Shown in pieces: positions 60,366 to 64,000 of a stretch of DNA of 64,000 nt. The DNA comes from Flavivirga spongiicola (GTDB lineage Bacteria > Bacteroidota > Bacteroidia > Flavobacteriales > Flavobacteriaceae): the NCBI RefSeq assembly GCF_030540825.1, contig NZ_JAUOEO010000001.1, positions 1,027,001 to 1,091,000 on the forward strand, given 5' to 3'. Made by a program: the position numbers and the translations under genes. The notes under the pieces are model-generated. The model ran no database searches. It worked only from the letters and a program-made list of their open reading frames with translations, and was not told where the DNA came from. Positions within the stretch are counted from its first letter, which is position 1, and each line of letters begins with the position of its first letter.

Positions 60366-61283
60366 TTATAAAATTTCACCTACTATTGATTCACATAAAC
60401 TATGAGTGTTCCAAATGTCTTGGATACGATTTGCATCAAATTGATTTTTACTTAAGGCCAGTAACCAATCTTCAAACAAATCTATAAAACCTCTTTTGTA
60501 TAAAGTACTTTTCCAATTATCGAACTTGATTATATGTTGTATGTTATTTTTATAATGAAAACCAGAAACCAATTCATTTATTTCCCATTTATTTCCATTG
60601 GAATAGTATTCTACCCGTTCTTCTGTCACCCCACTGATACGGTTCATAGTGCCATTAAGCAATGTGCCATTTTGCTGCCATTGAACTTGTAAGCTTTCTA
60701 ATTTATTATTTTGAAGCTTCGAGAAAATATTAATATTCTCAATTGGTCCTTTGGCTAAAAAAAGAAGGCTATCTACAACATGAATAAAATCGTCAAAAAC
60801 AAATGCTCTTGGATCTCCAGGTAAATTTACCCTGTTCTTTTGCCAAAAAACTTGAACTGGACTTTCTTCTTGCTTTAACGACTGGATTAAAGGAGCAAAG
60901 CGACGGTTAAATCCAAGATAGAGCAACAATTGTTTCTGTGTTGCCAAGTTTAACAATTTCTCTGACTCATGTAAAGAATAAGAAAGTGGTTTATCTACAA
61001 ATATAGGAATTCCAGCATTTAATAATTTAGAAGTATACAAATAATGACTTTCTGTTGAACTATGGACCATCGCTGCATCAGGCCTCGTTTTAATCAACTC
61101 ATCTATATCTGTAAAAACACTATCTATATGATATTTTATAGCGAGTTGTTCTAATACTTTTTTATTTCTTGTACAAAGAATAGGTTCAACTTTAGAATGA
61201 TTTGCTGCTATTGGCAAATAAGCTTTTTGAGCAATGTCTCCAAGACCAATAAGTGCAATTCTTATCTTTTGAGATTCTTCCAT
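60366..61283 (-). CDS. Gfo/Idh/MocA-family oxidoreductase
   Basis: A 305-residue NAD(P)-dependent enzyme: nucleotide site IALIGLGDIAQKAYLPI, DAAMVHSSTESHY and the catalytic-lysine signature FVDKPLSYSLHESEKLL (K in the DKP motif). The catalytic domain carries a shorter version of the beta sheet. It acts on a sugar, inositol or similar polyol. It follows a second Gfo/Idh gene by 78 bp and probably works in the same pathway. It is the last gene of the operon. Confidence 0.9.
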   Translation of the reverse strand: MEESQKIRIALIGLGDIAQKAYLPIAANHSKVEPILCTRNKKVLEQLAIKYHIDSVFTDIDELIKTRPDAAMVHSSTESHYLYTSKLLNAGIPIFVDKPLSYSLHESEKLLNLATQKQLLLYLGFNRRFAPLIQSLKQEESPVQVFWQKNRVNLPGDPRAFVFDDFIHVVDSLLFLAKGPIENINIFSKLQNNKLESLQVQWQQNGTLLNGTMNRISGVTEERVEYYSNGNKWEINELVSGFHYKNNIQHIIKFDNWKSTLYKRGFIDLFEDWLLALSKNQFDANRIQDIWNTHSLCESIVGEIL

Positions 61284-61361
61284 TATCCAATTTATGTAAT
61301 TAATACATAGAGTTACTAGTTAAATAATATCGTGTTTTTCTGAAATTATACCTTATTATTT

Positions 61362-62423
61362 CTAAAGGTTAATTGTCTTACCAGTTTTAAATGCTTCATC
61401 TGCTGACAAAACAATTTTTAAGCTATTTATAGCATCATTTACATGAGCGGTAAGATCTAAATCTTCTTTAATGGCTTTTAACAAAAACTCTTGTTCTAAC
61501 AAGCAAAGACCATCGTGATCTGGCTCATCTTTTGTGCTTAAATACTCGTCTTTTTTAGAGAAGTTACCAGAAGCATCTAACAAGCTATGGTGTAATTTTA
61601 GATTATTTGTTTTGGTATGTCCTTCTATATCCTGCGATTCCTCTTTTACATTATCTGTAATAGAAACAGCTCCCTTAGGTCCTATTACATCTTTTACAAA
61701 AAAAGCGGTTTCACTCATCATAGGCCCCCAACCTGCTTCGTACCAACCTACAGAACCATCTTCAAAACGCACTTGTAATTGACCATAGTTATACATGTTT
61801 GTTGGAATCTCATCAGATAACCGAGCTCCAATAGCACTTACACTTATAGGTTTTGATTCTGTCATTAAACACATAATATCTACATAATGAACGCCACAAT
61901 CTACTATTGGAGACATCGAATTCATTAATTGCTTATGCGTATACCATTGGTCACCAGAGCTTTGTTGGTTCAAATTCATCCGCATTACCAAAGGCTTACC
62001 AAGTGTTTGAGCCACTTCTACAAATTTTGTCCAAGCTGGGTGTACACGTAAAATATAGCCTATCACCAGTTTTTTATTTTGCTCTTTAGCCAATTTTCCT
62101 AATTCTTCTGCTTCCTTTACAGTAGTAGCAAGTGGCTTTTCTACAAATACATGCGCTCCCGCTTTTAAACTTGCTTTCACATAAGCAGCATGCGTATCTG
62201 GATAGGTATTGATAGAAACCACATCAGGTTTTACTTCTGCTAACGCATGGTCAAAATCACTAAACATGGGCAGACCTCCAAGTTCTTTTGATAACCGTTC
62301 TCTACTACCTGAACTACGACTTACCAGACCAACTATTTCAAATTCATTTAATTGATGATAAGCTCTGGCATGTGATGTGCCCATATTACCACAACCTGCA
62401 ATAAGTACTTTTAATTTATTCAT
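61362..62423 (-). CDS. Gfo/Idh/MocA-family oxidoreductase
   Basis: A 353-residue dehydrogenase: VLIAGCGNMGTSHARAYHQL for NAD(P) binding, VSINTYPDTHAAYVKASLKAGAHVFVEKPLATTVKEAEEL with the EKP lysine motif and VDCGVHYVDIMCLM with the conserved DxxxH. ATG 62423 (MNKLKVLI) is preferred and overlaps the permease stop by 8 bp. It likely oxidises a sugar or cyclitol imported by the adjacent MFS permease. Confidence 0.9.
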   Translation of the reverse strand: MNKLKVLIAGCGNMGTSHARAYHQLNEFEIVGLVSRSSGSRERLSKELGGLPMFSDFDHALAEVKPDVVSINTYPDTHAAYVKASLKAGAHVFVEKPLATTVKEAEELGKLAKEQNKKLVIGYILRVHPAWTKFVEVAQTLGKPLVMRMNLNQQSSGDQWYTHKQLMNSMSPIVDCGVHYVDIMCLMTESKPISVSAIGARLSDEIPTNMYNYGQLQVRFEDGSVGWYEAGWGPMMSETAFFVKDVIGPKGAVSITDNVKEESQDIEGHTKTNNLKLHHSLLDASGNFSKKDEYLSTKDEPDHDGLCLLEQEFLLKAIKEDLDLTAHVNDAINSLKIVLSADEAFKTGKTINL

Positions 62424-63615
62424 TGATTTCATTTTCAATAATTTCTTTTTTATTTTTAAAAACTAAGGCAAATAACAGCATCACTCCAAAAGCAATGCAA
62501 CTAGGTATAATCCATATTTTTTGCCAATTATAGACCTCATTTATAGTATAATAATCTACTACACGTCCAGATAACCATGTACCCAGAAACATACCAACCC
62601 CATAGGTAGCCTGCGTCAATAACCCTTGTGCAGAGTTTTTTAATTCATTAGGTGAGTTTTGATCTACATACACCTGACCCGCCACAAAAAAGAAATCGTA
62701 ACAAATACCATGTATAATGATTCCTAAATAGAGAAGCGCCATAAAATCAATCGATCCATAGGCAAAAAACAAATATCGTATCCCCCATGCAAACATAGCA
62801 ATAATCATAACTCTTTTAATTCCAAAGTACCTAAAAAAAACAGGTAAGAGGAGCATAAATCCAATTTCTGACAACTGCCCTAATGTCATTTTTCCTGCAG
62901 CATTTTCTACACCTATATCATTTAAAAACAAGTTGGTAAAACTGTAATAAAACGATAGTGGTATCGACACAAGAAGTGAAGCTATTATTAAAACCATAAA
63001 CGAGCGATTTTTAAATAATGATAATGCATCTAATCCCAACCATTGTTTAATTCCTTTTGTTCCTCTTATAGATTCTGGTAATGTTTTAGGTAATAAAAAT
63101 GCAAATGCACCCAGAATAAATGATAATAAACTGGCTATCAATATTGGTGATGCACTTAGCTCTAATTTATAGTATGCAACAACCCAACCCATAACAATCC
63201 ATCCAATGGTACCAAATACTCTGATATTTGCAAAATCCTTATCAGGGCGTTTCAAATGTCTCATGGCAATAGTATTGGTCAATGCAATAGTGGGCATATA
63301 ACACAATGCGTAAATAAAAACAAAGATATAAAACCATTGATAGGTGTGCTGGTAACTGATTGCTATCAATAAAACAGCTCCTATAACATGTAAAACACCT
63401 AAAACTTTTTGAGCTGAAAACAATTTATCAGATAATACTCCCACAATAGCAGGTGAAATAATAGCAGCCAATGCAAATGAACCATATATCAAACCTATTT
63501 GTGTTCCTTCAAATTGTAATGTTGTTCCTAAATAAGAGCTTAGGGTAACATACCATGCTCCCCAAATAGTATATTGGAACAGCATCATTACTGCCAATTG
63601 TATTTTTATTTTCAT
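62416..63615 (-). CDS. MFS transporter (nucleoside/sugar permease type)
   Basis: A 399-residue membrane protein with about 12 transmembrane helices, start ATG 63615 (MKIKIQLAVMMLFQYTIWGAWYVTLSSYLG). WGAWYVTLSSYL, NTIAMRHL and the C-terminal QGLLTQATYGVGMFLGTWLSGRVVDYY are typical of the NupG/XapB-like nucleoside:H+ symporter group in Bacteroidota, where it is often linked to sugar dehydrogenases. It imports the substrate of the flanking oxidoreductases; its identity is not deducible. Confidence 0.88.
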   Translation of the reverse strand: MKIKIQLAVMMLFQYTIWGAWYVTLSSYLGTTLQFEGTQIGLIYGSFALAAIISPAIVGVLSDKLFSAQKVLGVLHVIGAVLLIAISYQHTYQWFYIFVFIYALCYMPTIALTNTIAMRHLKRPDKDFANIRVFGTIGWIVMGWVVAYYKLELSASPILIASLLSFILGAFAFLLPKTLPESIRGTKGIKQWLGLDALSLFKNRSFMVLIIASLLVSIPLSFYYSFTNLFLNDIGVENAAGKMTLGQLSEIGFMLLLPVFFRYFGIKRVMIIAMFAWGIRYLFFAYGSIDFMALLYLGIIIHGICYDFFFVAGQVYVDQNSPNELKNSAQGLLTQATYGVGMFLGTWLSGRVVDYYTINEVYNWQKIWIIPSCIAFGVMLLFALVFKNKKEIIENEINE

Positions 63616-63622
63616 ACCTAAA

Positions 63623-64000
63623 TTAACTAGTTGCCATAATGCCTCCATCTATGGTCAATGCAGTACCCGTAATCCATGAAGCATCATCTGAGGCTAAGAA
63701 TAATGCCGTTTTAGCAATATCTTCTGGTGTACCCAAACGTTTTAATAAAGTCGCTTTTCTTGCATCATCAACTGCTTTTTTAGGGTCTTCAAACGCATTT
63801 GCTGAATCCCAAATAAGTGGCGTATCTACAGGTCCTGGGCAAATAGCATTGATTCGTATTTCTGGACCATAATCTAAAGCCATTTGTTTTACCAGAGTGA
63901 CTAATGCAGCTTTTGACGCACAATAGATAGCATGATTTGGGAAACACTTAAATGCAGCTATCGAGGCATTGGCGATGATGATTCCTTTTTCTTTTTTAAT
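63623..64000 (-). CDS. short-chain dehydrogenase/reductase, partial
   Basis: The C-terminal 125 residues of an SDR; the N-terminal half runs off the right edge. The readable part contains YCASKAA (YxxxK active site), then INAICPGPVDTPLI, LLKRLGTPEDIAKTALFLASDDASWITGTALTIDGG, the standard cofactor and C-terminal motifs. The frame continues without a stop to position 64000. The MFS permease start follows 8 bp after its stop. It probably belongs to the same sugar-oxidising operon. Confidence 0.9.
   Translation of the reverse strand: MKKEKGIIIANASIAAFKCFPNHAIYCASKAALVTLVKQMALDYGPEIRINAICPGPVDTPLIWDSANAFEDPKKAVDDARKATLLKRLGTPEDIAKTALFLASDDASWITGTALTIDGGIMATS

Noticed and set aside
1..64000. tRNA, rRNA, CRISPR, prophage, transposase or restriction genes
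   Set aside because: I searched the gaps and gene list for them and found no supporting sequence.

Overview
The window comes from a low-GC Bacteroidota genome, most likely a marine or aquatic member of the Flavobacteriaceae. The evidence is direct: secreted proteins with type IX secretion C-terminal sorting domains, a PorP/SprF-type outer-membrane protein next to a gliding-motility-type adhesin, a PafA-type phosphatase, a fused hypoxanthine phosphoribosyltransferase-adenylate kinase, TAnnTTTG promoter boxes and very weak Shine-Dalgarno sequences. I see no rRNA, tRNA, CRISPR array, transposase or phage gene. Most of the window is chromosomal housekeeping sequence with accessory patches.

Layout. 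0-6 kb: PaiB-like flavoprotein, LysM-like/amidase_3 protein, an M48-like protein that has lost its zinc motif, Mpl murein-recycling ligase, a TPR protein. 6-17 kb: a 2044-residue alpha-2-macroglobulin with a CNEQ thioester motif, a DoxX-like protein, a lipoprotein plus T9SS-exported M64 peptidase pair, a DUF4136 lipoprotein, an alpha/beta hydrolase. 17-23 kb: obgE and the hpt-adk fusion on the minus strand; purK-purE and an M3 oligopeptidase on the plus strand. 23-31 kb: small stress/nutrition-type genes, a DJ-1/AraC regulator, a membrane-anchored MepA-like protein, a frameshifted M57-type metalloprotease, then a GbsR/MarR regulator with a membrane protein and a methyltransferase whose promoters carry a shared palindrome, followed by an ECF sigma factor with a ZAS-type small protein. 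31-42 kb: UbiA-like protein, gcvP, a ketosynthase III-methyltransferase pair, then a minus-strand island (TylF-type methyltransferase, FkbH-like HAD protein, polysaccharide deacetylase without a normal start codon) followed by a glycosyltransferase. 42-54 kb: nuclease/PafA pair, MlaE-MlaF transporter genes, a beta-propeller lipoprotein, DUF389 protein, mannose-1-phosphate guanylyltransferase, SprT-like protein, DUF4349 protein and small envelope proteins. 54-60 kb: adhesin/PorP-SprF/OmpA triad. 60-64 kb: a sugar-type catabolic operon (SDR, MFS permease, two Gfo/Idh/MocA dehydrogenases) cut by the window edge.

The most noteworthy non-gene signals are: (1) a family of three 160-167-bp elements (20264, 24808, 50519) with matching terminal inverted repeats whose primary sequence differs between copies while pairing is kept, and with an internal CATAGC block always 73-75 bp from the left end; (2) several dispersed palindromes built on TGTCATTCAGA...GAAGAATCT, mostly at gene ends; (3) a 34-bp relic of a methyltransferase 3' end at 41007 that duplicates 36768 and marks the 37-41 kb genes as an insertion between formerly adjacent genes; (4) a perfect 26-bp palindrome overlapping the -33 box of the GbsR-type regulator gene, with a related copy before the next gene.
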